Of a stretch of 32,861 nt of DNA, positions 1 through 7,270 are shown one piece after another. Below the pieces are notes generated by a model. The model saw nothing but the letters and a program-made list of their open reading frames with translations. It made no database searches and had not been told where the DNA came from. Each line of letters begins with the position of its first letter. The stretch's first letter is position 1. The position numbers were made by a program, and so were the translations under genes. The DNA comes from Nitrospira sp. (GTDB lineage: Bacteria; Nitrospirota; Nitrospiria; Nitrospirales; Nitrospiraceae): the NCBI GenBank assembly GCA_005116895.1, contig SWDO01000002.1, positions 41,046-73,906 on the forward strand, written 5' to 3'.

Positions 1-881
1 TGTTTTGGCTCGGCAAGAGACCGCTGGAAAAAGAGCGCAAATATTTGTTGCGTGTAGCAACCAAAGAAGTGGACTGCGAGGTGGCGTCGATCCATCGGAT
101 TATCGATACGATGGACTTGGCTCAGCAACAGGGCAGCAATACGGTGAATAAGAATCAGGTAGCTGAGTTGACCTTGCGCACCAAAACGCCGGTGGCGTTC
201 GACCTCTCGGCGTCGTTCGAGGCTACGGGCCGGTTTGTTTTGGTGGACGAATACGATATTGCGGGCGGGGGCATCATTACCGAACTGGTCCATGACGACC
301 AGGAATTTCTCCGCGAAGAAGCCAGACGGCGTGACTTTGCGTGGGTCAAGGGTGAAGTTACAGTCGAAGACCGTGCGCAACAGTATGGCCACCGTGCAGC
401 GGTGGTCCTGATTACTGGGGGACGACATACTGGCAAATCATTCCTGGCCAGAAAGCTCGAAGGTCGTCTCGTGGCGGATGGTCGCCATGCCTACCTATTG
501 GACGGAGAAAATCTGCGTCGTGGGTTAGATGCGGACCTGAGCGAGGAAGAGCGGGGGGAGACCACGGAAATGGCTCGACGTTATGGCGAAGTCGCGCGTC
601 TTCTCACCGACACGGGCCTCATTGTCGTCTCCACCACGAATCCTTTCGGTTTGGCCTATCAAGAAGCTTCACAGGCGATTAGGACACTCGTCCACCCCGC
701 ACCGGTCATTGCCGTCCACATGAGCAAGACTGAGGAGGAGCCGCCGCCGAATACGGATGTCGTCCTCTCCGGCCCCACGGATTTTGACGCAGCCACCGCT
801 CGCATTCTCGACGAATTGAAACGCCGGGGTGTTCTGGCCCAGGCCATCGGGGCGAAACCGGTCTTTCAATATTCCATTTAG
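1..881 (+). CDS. cysN: Sulfate adenylyltransferase subunit 1 with C-terminal APS-kinase-like domain (CysNC type), 5' partial
   Basis: The gene is open from the window edge (reading from base 3), so the GTPase part is missing. What remains is the last EF-Tu-like beta-barrel region of CysN, up to about base 290 (it ends in a GGGIITE-type segment). An adenylylsulfate-kinase-like domain follows. It keeps a P-loop, GGRHTGKS (417-440), and the LDGENLRRGL substrate segment, but the usual FISPYR stretch reads TTNPFG and I see no RDPKGLYKKAR-type lid. CysN activates sulfate to APS together with CysD, and CysC phosphorylates APS to PAPS. The kinase half here may be weak or inactive (inference). The internal TTG at 45 is not a credible start because homology continues upstream of it. 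The CysNC assignment is confident; kinase activity is not. Confidence 0.88.
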   Translation, partial: FWLGKRPLEKERKYLLRVATKEVDCEVASIHRIIDTMDLAQQQGSNTVNKNQVAELTLRTKTPVAFDLSASFEATGRFVLVDEYDIAGGGIITELVHDDQEFLREEARRRDFAWVKGEVTVEDRAQQYGHRAAVVLITGGRHTGKSFLARKLEGRLVADGRHAYLLDGENLRRGLDADLSEEERGETTEMARRYGEVARLLTDTGLIVVSTTNPFGLAYQEASQAIRTLVHPAPVIAVHMSKTEEEPPPNTDVVLSGPTDFDAATARILDELKRRGVLAQAIGAKPVFQYSI

Positions 882-932
882 CAAGTCCATCAGTTCGAAC
901 CTCTCAGAAGACGATGGCGCAAGACCAACCCC

Positions 933-962
933 TTGACGGCTTTCCCCATTCAGCCATATTCT
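933..962 (+). promoter_or_regulatory. Candidate sigma-70 promoter before the OmpA-domain gene
   Basis: TTGACG at 933-938 matches five of six -35 consensus bases. A weaker -10 follows, either CATATT at 955-960 (16-bp spacer) or TATTCT at 957-962 (18-bp spacer). It lies in the 124-bp gap after cysN and would let the 1006-4364 operon be transcribed separately. This is a visual match only. Confidence 0.4.
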
Positions 963-1005
963 GCTGCGGCGTGCTAGGTTGCTCTCCTTAGCGAAGGTGA
1001 TTGTC

Positions 1006-1584
1006 ATGCAGGGCAAGGACCCGTTCTTCGCACTCCTCGGGTTATTCATCCTTGGCACCGTGTTCCTCTTCTGTGGCGAAAGTTCAGTCACGTCGCCTCC
1101 ACCGGTTGCATTGGAAAAACCAGTAGAAACTCCTCTGTCGACTCAGAAAATCATCGAGTCACGGCCATCACCAGTACCGCCACCAGCGTCATCGGTACCA
1201 GCATCAGCTGTGCTCAAAAAGAAGATTGATGAGCTGCTGATGGGGACAACGATGATGTTCCGAATCAATAGCGCCACGCTGCTACCGGAGGGGAACGCTG
1301 TCCTGAATAGCGTGGCCACGATTTTACAAGAAGATCCCACAGCTGCCTTCGAAGTTGGCGGGCATACAGACAACGTCGGATCGGAGCCCACGAATCAGAT
1401 CCTTTCGGCACAGCGCGCCAAGGCCGTGATCGACTATCTGATCTCAAAAGGGATCGTTGCTGATCGTCTGGCTTCCAAAGGGTATGGAGCGTCGCGACCG
1501 ATTACCGAGAATTCGACCGAGGAGGGGCGCCAGCAAAACCGGCAGATCGAATTCTCCATCAGAACCAAGGGAGCGCAGTCGTGA
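1006..1584 (+). CDS. Membrane-anchored OmpA-domain (peptidoglycan-binding) protein
   Basis: 192 residues. An in-frame TTG exists at 979, but ATG 1006 has a Shine-Dalgarno-like GAAGGTGA about six bases upstream and places a hydrophobic segment (residues 7-23) at the N terminus. The cysteine after that segment follows Phe-Leu-Phe, which is not a proper lipobox, so I favour a membrane anchor over a lipoprotein. A Pro/Ser-rich linker follows (about 25-65), then an OmpA C-terminal domain (about 75-188). That domain contains GHTDNVGS and the LSAQRAKAV helix, which supply the conserved Asp and Arg for diaminopimelate binding. The family ties the envelope to the cell wall. The stop overlaps the start of the next gene (TGATG), suggesting translational coupling with the coiled-coil/NTPase protein. 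Confidence 0.85.
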   Translation: MQGKDPFFALLGLFILGTVFLFCGESSVTSPPPVALEKPVETPLSTQKIIESRPSPVPPPASSVPASAVLKKKIDELLMGTTMMFRINSATLLPEGNAVLNSVATILQEDPTAAFEVGGHTDNVGSEPTNQILSAQRAKAVIDYLISKGIVADRLASKGYGASRPITENSTEEGRQQNRQIEFSIRTKGAQS

Positions 1585-3596
1585 TGTTTGCGCACTGGAC
1601 GTGCTGGCTTTGGACGATGGTGGGAGCTGGTTTCCTGGGGTGGGGGATCAAGGGGATGGTGCTGGGACCAGTGATAGACGACAAGCGTCGTGAGGTGGAG
1701 CGCCTCATGAGTAAGGTCACCATGCTCGCTAGTCAACCGCCAGAGATTCGAACGGTTGAGAAGCGGGTCGAGGTGCCGGTGGAACGCGTGGTGCTGAAAC
1801 GTGTTGAAGTGCCGGTGGAGAAGGTCGTCGATCGGCCAGTGGACAATCCGGAGCAGCTCGCTCGGATCAAGGCGTTGGAAGGCGAGGTCGCCATGATCGC
1901 TGGGCTGTTTACGCAGATCGCTCAGCTCAAACCCTTTTCCTCACAGGCGGGGGAGAGGCGTAGCGAAGGGCGGGTGTTGGTGCCGGTCGACAATCCGGAG
2001 CAGCTGGCCCGGATCAAGGCGTTAGAAGCTCAGGTAGCTGTGATCACCGATCTTCGTGCGCAGATGATTGAGCTCCGGGCCGCGGTGTTGGAGGTCTGTG
2101 AAGGGGTTGTCGGGAAGCGGATCGTGACTCCCACGGAACAGAATGGGGATGTGCCGCTCGACAATCCAGAGAAGCTAGTCCGAATCAAGGCCGTAGAAAG
2201 CGAAATGGCCATGATCGCCGAACTTCGGGCACGGATTGCTGAACTCCTAGCCACGTCGTTGCAGGCCAATGAGAAGGTTGTCGAGAAGCGGATCGAGACT
2301 CCCGCTGAACAGATGGTCGTGCAGAATGGGGACGTGCCGGTTGAAACAATCAGCACACACACCGGGGATCTGGACCATGCCGGTGCCGTGGAGCCGTCGG
2401 AGGAGGGGCAAGCGGTCGGCGAATCGCCCGATGATCTGAAACACATCCGCGGGGTCGGGCCGGCGTTAGAACGGTTTCTGCATAAGCGGGGCGTCTTCTG
2501 GTTCAGCCAGGTGGCGACCTGGAACCAAGCAGACATCGACAAATTCGAGTTTCTCTTACCCAACTTTGGGGGACGCATCCAACGAGAGAGCTGGGTGCGC
2601 AGCGCACAGGTCGAGTACTACAAGAAATATAAGCAGTGGCTGGGCGACGGCGAGCCCCCGAGTGAGAGCCCCGATGTTCGGGCGCAGATGGCTGAGCTTC
2701 CAGTTGTGTCTTCACAGGTTGGTGAGAAGGTTGTCGAGAAGCGGATCGAGACTCCCGCTGAACAGATGGTCGTGCGAAATGGGGACGTGCCGGTTGAAAC
2801 GATCAGCGCACACACCGGGGATCTGGACCATGTGGGCAAGAGCATGACCACGGTCAACTTGGCGTTGGCCTTTGCGCGCCAAGGAGCGAAGGTCGGACTC
2901 TTAGACGTGGATCTGAACGGACCCTGTGTGCCTCGCATGTTGGGATTGCACGGTCGATCATTGACGATGACGCCTGAGGGGGCGATTCCCCCGATCGGGC
3001 CGCTCGGGGTGAAAGTCGCATCGATGGACTTCTTCTTGGATGATACATCGCCGGTTCGTTGGAAAGGGCCGATGGATGTCAGCCCGGTCTGGTTAGGGTT
3101 GATGGAAATGAATGTCATTCGAGAGTTTCTGGCCGATGTCGTCTGGGGTGAGCTCGATTATCTACTGGTCGATCTCCCTCCGGGGGCCGCAGCGGACAAA
3201 CCGCCGGTCATTGCCGGATTTATTCCTGACCTGGCAGGAGCGATTGTCGTGACGACCCCATCAGAAGTGGCATCGGATGTGGTGCAGAAGTCGGTGACCT
3301 ATGCTCGCGACATAGGTATCAAGGTCATGGGCATTGTCGAAAATATGAGTGAGTATCGCTGCCCTTCTTGTGGGGAAGTGAACGAGTTGTTCGAAGGCAA
3401 TACCGAGGCGATGTGTGAGATGCTGGATTTGCCGCTGCTCGGACGCATTCCCTTCGACCGGACCCTCGCCCGTACTTTCGACAAGGGGGAGCCGTTGCTC
3501 GACGAAACCTATCCGACCATTCAACGGTACCAGGAAATAGCTGGGCGCATCAGGACGCTCATCGATTACAAGAAGGTGTTGGCCGAACAACTGTAA
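1584..3596 (+). CDS. Chimeric protein: membrane anchor, coiled-coil repeats, helix-hairpin-helix and Mrp/ApbC-like NTPase
   Basis: 670 residues from ATG 1584, which overlaps the previous stop; GTG 1581 is an alternative. Residues 2-28 form a Trp/Gly-rich membrane helix. A long charged region then holds three copies of a 30-residue coiled-coil-like repeat beginning [VL]DNPE[QK]L. Around residues 282-350 is a helix-hairpin-helix region (KHIRGVGPALERFL), of the kind fused to NuoE or ribosomal L21 in other bacteria. A second copy of the EKVVEKRIETPAEQ segment then runs straight into a Mrp-type NTPase at residue 417. That NTPase keeps GKS (418-420), DVDLNGPCVPRMLG, Walker B (YLLVDLPPG) and the CPSC cysteine pair, but it lacks the first strand and the KGG of the deviant Walker A, which here reads LDHVGKS. 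Mrp proteins carry Fe-S clusters. Whether this one binds ATP is doubtful. It could be a real fusion or a local rearrangement. Confidence 0.8.
   Translation: MFAHWTCWLWTMVGAGFLGWGIKGMVLGPVIDDKRREVERLMSKVTMLASQPPEIRTVEKRVEVPVERVVLKRVEVPVEKVVDRPVDNPEQLARIKALEGEVAMIAGLFTQIAQLKPFSSQAGERRSEGRVLVPVDNPEQLARIKALEAQVAVITDLRAQMIELRAAVLEVCEGVVGKRIVTPTEQNGDVPLDNPEKLVRIKAVESEMAMIAELRARIAELLATSLQANEKVVEKRIETPAEQMVVQNGDVPVETISTHTGDLDHAGAVEPSEEGQAVGESPDDLKHIRGVGPALERFLHKRGVFWFSQVATWNQADIDKFEFLLPNFGGRIQRESWVRSAQVEYYKKYKQWLGDGEPPSESPDVRAQMAELPVVSSQVGEKVVEKRIETPAEQMVVRNGDVPVETISAHTGDLDHVGKSMTTVNLALAFARQGAKVGLLDVDLNGPCVPRMLGLHGRSLTMTPEGAIPPIGPLGVKVASMDFFLDDTSPVRWKGPMDVSPVWLGLMEMNVIREFLADVVWGELDYLLVDLPPGAAADKPPVIAGFIPDLAGAIVVTTPSEVASDVVQKSVTYARDIGIKVMGIVENMSEYRCPSCGEVNELFEGNTEAMCEMLDLPLLGRIPFDRTLARTFDKGEPLLDETYPTIQRYQEIAGRIRTLIDYKKVLAEQL
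1839..2246 (+). repeat. Three degenerate 90-bp in-frame repeats encoding coiled-coil units
   Basis: Units start at 1839, 1986 and 2157 and each encodes about 30 residues of the form DNPEQLARIKALE followed by an amphipathic stretch ending in I-A-E-L or similar. The first two are nearly identical over their first 43 bases; the third has diverged. All are in frame, 147 and 171 bases apart, consistent with internal duplication that lengthens a coiled coil. Confidence 0.75.
2271..2379 (+). repeat. Copy 1 of a 109-bp near-identical direct repeat
   Basis: By my count it matches 2724-2832 at 105 of 109 bases, with the differences grouped as CAG/CGA and two silent third positions. It encodes EKVVEKRIETPAEQ through GDLDH. 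After this copy the protein continues into an acidic linker and the helix-hairpin-helix region. Confidence 0.85.
2724..2832 (+). repeat. Copy 2 of the 109-bp direct repeat, ending at the NTPase P-loop
   Basis: It is the second copy of the 2271-2379 segment. It stops within one codon of the VGKS residues of the NTPase, so the normal upstream part of the nucleotide-binding loop is replaced by repeat sequence. This places the joint of the fusion very precisely. Confidence 0.85.
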
Positions 3597-3620
3597 CACG
3601 ATGCACTGAAGAGGAGACCC

Positions 3621-4364
3621 ATGAAATTCGTATGCCTCAACTGTGAAACATACATGAACTTCGAAAAGGTGGAAAAACCAGGGGAGGGCACGCTGGGCGT
3701 GTTTTTCGGCTGTCCGTCTTGCAATGCCAAGTTCTCCATGGTGACGAATCCTGGTGAAACCCAGATGGTCAGTTCCCTCGGAGTAAAGCTGGGGGGACGC
3801 ACTGTTGAGGCCGAGCCATTCGAGATGACGAAGGGTACGTTGAAGACCGAAGCCACCCCAGCCCCTGGTCAGATGGCGGCCTATTTGAATGAGAAAATTC
3901 AAGGAGGTCAGCCGGCTGTTTCTGTCGCTGCTGCGTCGCCTGCCAAGGCTTCGGAGAAAGCGAGTGGTTGTCCCTTCTCCGCAATGGTTGCGGAAATGGG
4001 CCTGACGAACTCCGGCAAGCCTGCGAACGGTGCATCTGAATTCACCTGGACGGCCGATGCCAAAGAAAAGCTCGACCGGCTCCCGGCCTTCGTGAAACCG
4101 ATGGTTCAGGGCAGTGTTGAGACCTACGCGCGCAAACAGGGATTCAAGACCATCACGCTGCAAGTGATGGACGATTCAAAGAATGATTCGCCTGAGGGGA
4201 TGACGTGGTCAAGCGAGGCGGAACAGCGCCTCGAGAATATTCCTGATTTCATCCGCCCCATGGCGCGCAAAGAAGTGGAGCGTGTAGCCAAGGAACGTGG
4301 GTTATCGTCCATTACCGCGCAAGTGATGGACGAGACCAAAGAGAAGTTCATGAAGTTTATGTAG
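3621..4364 (+). CDS. Zinc-ribbon protein with two PCP-reductase-like (BchB C-terminal type) domains
   Basis: 247 residues; ATG 3621 follows a good GAGGAG site and lies 24 bases after the NTPase gene. The N terminus has two Cys pairs, CLNC (5-8) and CPSC (31-34), which probably bind a metal. An Ala/Pro-rich linker (about 80-130) includes one further Cys. Two copies of a roughly 50-residue unit follow, each starting FTW or MTW. The pattern is T-W-[ST]-x-E/D-A-x-x-R/K-L-x-x-[IL]-P, then a helix, then ITxQVMD. This matches the domain found at the C terminus of the 57-kDa subunit of light-independent protochlorophyllide reductase. Nothing here suggests photosynthesis, so the domain must serve another role, unknown to me. 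A paralogue with four such units lies at 18315. Confidence 0.8.
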   Translation: MKFVCLNCETYMNFEKVEKPGEGTLGVFFGCPSCNAKFSMVTNPGETQMVSSLGVKLGGRTVEAEPFEMTKGTLKTEATPAPGQMAAYLNEKIQGGQPAVSVAAASPAKASEKASGCPFSAMVAEMGLTNSGKPANGASEFTWTADAKEKLDRLPAFVKPMVQGSVETYARKQGFKTITLQVMDDSKNDSPEGMTWSSEAEQRLENIPDFIRPMARKEVERVAKERGLSSITAQVMDETKEKFMKFM

Positions 4365-4391
4365 TGGGAGCCACATGAGTCTGGTGTCGTG

Positions 4392-4425
4392 AGGCCCATC
4401 CAGTCGACTGGATGGGCCTTTCTAT
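4392..4425 (+). terminator. Rho-independent terminator with perfect 12-bp stem
   Basis: AGGCCCATCCAG (4392-4403) pairs perfectly with CTGGATGGGCCT (4408-4419) across a TCGA loop, making the whole 28 bases a palindrome. TTTCT follows. It closes the 1006-4364 operon 28 bases after the last stop. Its presence rules out the GTG at 4389 as the start of the next gene. Confidence 0.88.
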
Positions 4426-4445
4426 TATCGACGCGCATTCATTTT

Positions 4446-5207
4446 ATGGCTGTTACGCTGAAATGGTGTGTTGCCCTGCTCTCTGTTCTGCTGCTGGTGC
4501 TGTTTCTCTGGTTCTCCAACCTCACTGCACAAGTATCTTCAGAACATCATCAAGCTTCCCTCGCCACGGGCATCACGCAAGGTTCCCCCGGCGAGCATGA
4601 CGGAGAAGGTTGGGAAGGGTCAGTCCAAGGGGTGGCCTACTCGGAATTCAACCATCGGTTTGCCGGTCTCTTCGTGCTTCTGTTTGGGCTTGCCGAGTTA
4701 GGGCATGCGTTACGGTACCCGTTGCCCTCCTGGATTCGACTTGTGTTGCCGAGTGCCCTCAGTGTGATCGGAGCCTATCTGTTGGTCTGGAGTGACCACG
4801 AGGCCTGGCCGATCGGCTCCTTGACCTTGGCGCAGACATTTTCTGGACAAGACCCGGAAATCATCCAGCATAAATTTTACGGAATTTTCGCTGCCACCGC
4901 TGCGGCCAGCGAGACGCTTCGCCGAATCGGCTGGGCACGCCACCCTGCCTGGGCGGCTCCATTAGTGGTTGGTGCCATGATCGGCGGACTGTTGCTGTTC
5001 TGGCACTCGCATGGGAATCATCCAGCGAATCAGACCATTGAACTTCACCATGCGCTCCTCGGAAGTCTTGGCGTTGGGGCTGCCTTGTCCAGCGCGATGG
5101 TGTCGTGGGGATCTGGGGCGTCGAGTTCTCAAGTGAAAAAATGGGATCTGGCCTGGGCGGTATTCGTGATCCTCATAGGTATTCAGCTGCTTCTGTATTT
5201 CGAATAG
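4446..5207 (+). CDS. Seven-helix His-rich integral membrane protein, function unknown
   Basis: 253 residues from ATG 4446; an upstream in-frame GTG lies inside the terminator. Hydrophobic segments lie near residues 7-27, 70-88, 97-115, 143-160, 168-187, 201-220 and 233-252, giving about seven membrane helices with a polar loop of about 45 residues after the first. Histidines sit in or next to the helices: 70, 87, 118, 142, 187, 189, 192, 201 and 202, including an HSHGNH cluster and an HH pair. This distribution is typical of haem- or copper-handling membrane proteins (CopD/YcnJ-like or cytochrome b-like), but I cannot assign a family. It stands alone between the terminator and yebC. Confidence 0.72.
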   Translation: MAVTLKWCVALLSVLLLVLFLWFSNLTAQVSSEHHQASLATGITQGSPGEHDGEGWEGSVQGVAYSEFNHRFAGLFVLLFGLAELGHALRYPLPSWIRLVLPSALSVIGAYLLVWSDHEAWPIGSLTLAQTFSGQDPEIIQHKFYGIFAATAAASETLRRIGWARHPAWAAPLVVGAMIGGLLLFWHSHGNHPANQTIELHHALLGSLGVGAALSSAMVSWGSGASSSQVKKWDLAWAVFVILIGIQLLLYFE

Positions 5208-5234
5208 CCCCTTCACTCGGTGGTTGCGTCATAA

Positions 5235-5264
5235 TTGACACCTTTCTGAGGCCTGTGTTAGGTC
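5235..5264 (+). promoter_or_regulatory. Candidate promoter upstream of yebC
   Basis: A perfect TTGACA at 5235-5240 lies in the 138-bp gap before yebC. The -10 is poor: TTAGGT at 5258-5263 or TAGGTC one base later, 17-18 bp away. I call it from the -35 and the gap position only. A strong GGAGG ribosome site precedes yebC. Confidence 0.35.
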
Positions 5265-5345
5265 TAGCCACTCACGAGGTGGTAGTGTCTTCGTACGCAT
5301 CTCTAACCAGCTCACAAAGTTCGGGCCGGCGTAGAGGAGGATCAC

Positions 5346-6104
5346 ATGGGTGGACATAGTCACTGGTCCACGATCAAACGGCACAAAGGCGCCCAGGATG
5401 CGAAGCGCGGGAAGATCTTCACGCGCATCATCCGGGAGATAACCATTGCGGCTCGGTCCAGTGGTGACCCTGAGGCTAATCCCCGGCTGCGCCTGGCGAT
5501 CGCCAAGGCGAAGGAAGCCAACATGCCTGGTGATACGATGAAGAAGGCCGTTCAGCGAGGGACGGGGGAATTGCCTGGTGTGATGTACGAGGAATTTCAG
5601 TTGGAAGGATATGGCCCCGGAGGGATCGCCGTACTTCTCGAGATTACGAGCGACAACCGGAACCGGACTGTCGCGGAAATTCGCAGTCTCCTGACAAAAA
5701 ATCATGGCAATATGTCGGAAGCGGGTGCCGTCGCATGGCAGTTTCAGAAGAAGGGACTTATTGCCATTGAGAAGGGAAAGGTCGACGAAGATGCACTTCT
5801 TTCGTTGGCCCTCGACGCTGGGGCGGAAGATGTGAAGGTCGGTGAGAAGAGTTATGAGGTGCTTACCACCCCCCACGATTTTGAAACGGTGAAGAAGGCA
5901 CTGGTTGATGCCAAGATCGACGCAGCCCTGGCCGAAATCACCTTTATTCCGCAGAATACGATTCGTTTGGACGAAAAGTCAGCCGAACAAATGCTCAAGT
6001 TGATGGAGATCTTGGACGAGCATGATGACGTGCAGAAGGTTCACGCGAATTTTGACATCCCGGACGAAATCATGGAGAAAGTGGCCGCGACCGCAGCAGG
6101 ATAA
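5346..6104 (+). CDS. yebC: YebC/PmpR/TACO1-family protein
   Basis: 252 residues, the usual family length. It starts MGGHSHW, followed by the conserved K-R-H-K-G-A-Q-D-A-K-R-G-K-I-F-T segment and the GYGPGG loop near residue 90. ATG 5346 follows AGAGGAGG. Family members were long annotated as transcription regulators near ruv genes; more recent work ties them to relief of ribosome stalling, like mitochondrial TACO1. yebC normally sits directly upstream of ruvC-ruvA-ruvB. Here ruvA follows after 48 bp and ruvC is missing from the locus. Confidence 0.95.
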   Translation: MGGHSHWSTIKRHKGAQDAKRGKIFTRIIREITIAARSSGDPEANPRLRLAIAKAKEANMPGDTMKKAVQRGTGELPGVMYEEFQLEGYGPGGIAVLLEITSDNRNRTVAEIRSLLTKNHGNMSEAGAVAWQFQKKGLIAIEKGKVDEDALLSLALDAGAEDVKVGEKSYEVLTTPHDFETVKKALVDAKIDAALAEITFIPQNTIRLDEKSAEQMLKLMEILDEHDDVQKVHANFDIPDEIMEKVAATAAG

Positions 6105-6152
6105 CAAGGTCGGCGAACCAACACCGTCATGGCACTCGGATAACCAGACGAC

Positions 6153-6761
6153 ATGATCGCCTTTCTCACGGGGCGGTTGGCATTTAAGGCACCTACCCAC
6201 CTCACGCTCGATGTGCAAGGGGTCGGGTACGAAGTTCATATTCCACTCAGCACCTATTACGCCCTCCCGAATCTTGACGAAGTTACCGCGCTGAATATTC
6301 ACACGCATCTCCGGGAAGATGCGATCCAGCTCTTTGGCTTTCTCTCGCAAAGCGAGAAGGAGTCGTTTTTGCTGCTGACCAGCGTGTCGGGGATCGGACC
6401 GAAGCTGGCGCTGAGCGTGCTCTCGAGTTTGCCGATCACGGATCTGATCCATGCGATCCAAACCGAGGATGTCGAGAAGCTGGCGACTGTTCCAGGCATC
6501 GGCAAAAAATCGGCGGGCCGCATTGTGCTTGAACTGAAGGATAAGGTCGGCAAAATCCAGGGCGGTTCGTCTCGGCTTGCGACCACTGATGCCTCCGCCG
6601 TGGATGGCCCGTATGAGGATGCCCTCTCCGCTCTGATAAACTTGGGCTATCGTGCCCAGGATGCCAAGGAAGCCTTAAAGCGGGCCACAAAGGCTGCGAC
6701 AGGCTCGTTGGCGTTGAAGGAGCTCATTCGTGAAGGGCTCAAGGAGCTTGGAAGGGGGTAA
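6153..6761 (+). CDS. ruvA: Holliday junction branch migration protein RuvA
   Basis: 202 residues, full length. Domain I (about 1-64) begins MIAFLTG and carries the V-x-G-V-G-Y-E-V-H motif of the OB fold. Domain II has two helix-hairpin-helix motifs (VSGIGPKLAL near 77 and VPGIGKKSAGRIV near 112). Domain III (about 150-200) has the NLGYRAQDAKEAL segment that contacts RuvB. The RuvA tetramer binds four-way junctions and loads the RuvB motor. The ribosome site is weak. The Cys-rich protein that follows starts five bases after the stop. Confidence 0.96.
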   Translation: MIAFLTGRLAFKAPTHLTLDVQGVGYEVHIPLSTYYALPNLDEVTALNIHTHLREDAIQLFGFLSQSEKESFLLLTSVSGIGPKLALSVLSSLPITDLIHAIQTEDVEKLATVPGIGKKSAGRIVLELKDKVGKIQGGSSRLATTDASAVDGPYEDALSALINLGYRAQDAKEALKRATKAATGSLALKELIREGLKELGRG

Positions 6762-6765
6762 GCTG

Positions 6766-7254
6766 ATGTCATTCAACGCAAAGAATGGTGCCAAACTGTT
6801 CCTGTGCAACGGCTTAATGGGGATTGCACTCCTGGTCATGGTGCCATCCGTAGGGCTTGCAGAAGAGACTTCAGAGCCCAAGAGCATCAGAATGACCTGT
6901 GGAACCTGTCCCGATGGGTATGCGACGACCGGCGTCACCCAAGCTCCGGAAATCTGCAAAGACGGCGATCCGACGCTCGTGCAATGTGTGCCGTTGGGAG
7001 CCAACATGCTGGGTGTGTGCGGGTCCTGCCCTGACGGGTATGCCGAAATCGGTGGTTCTTCAGTGCCTGCTCGGTGCGGGAGTAAGGATGGTGGTCGGTT
7101 GTCGCAATGCCAGTTGAGGAAAATGGAGCAGAATTTTCCGGACTCGACCCAGGGATATAAACGGTGTCCTCCTGATTGCGGCAGTGCGGCCCAGCCTGGT
7201 CAAGGGACGCTTTCGTCCCCGCCGAAGTATCAACAGATACCGGAGGGCAAGTAG
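6766..7254 (+). CDS. Secreted Cys-rich protein with two CGxCPDGYA repeats
   Basis: 162 residues. ATG 6766 is chosen because GGAAGGGGG lies just upstream and the residues that follow form a signal peptide (Lys at 6 and 10, hydrophobic core to about 30, cleavage near GLA-EE). The upstream GTG at 6730 would lie inside ruvA. The mature part has ten Cys. Two tandem units of about 34 residues start CGTCPDGYA and CGSCPDGYA; each has a Cys-x-x-Cys plus two further Cys. A CPPDC motif precedes a Pro/Gln-rich tail. An even number of Cys and export suggest disulfides or metal binding. I do not recognise a named family. Its place between ruvA and ruvB is odd for an exported protein. Confidence 0.75.
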   Translation: MSFNAKNGAKLFLCNGLMGIALLVMVPSVGLAEETSEPKSIRMTCGTCPDGYATTGVTQAPEICKDGDPTLVQCVPLGANMLGVCGSCPDGYAEIGGSSVPARCGSKDGGRLSQCQLRKMEQNFPDSTQGYKRCPPDCGSAAQPGQGTLSSPPKYQQIPEGK

Positions 7255-7270
7255 GGATGGGTGTCGCATC

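Noticed and set aside
4389..4445. Upstream GTG start for the seven-helix membrane protein.
   Set aside because: It lies in the terminator hairpin, and the resulting extra 19 residues look non-coding. ATG 4446 gives a clean membrane start.
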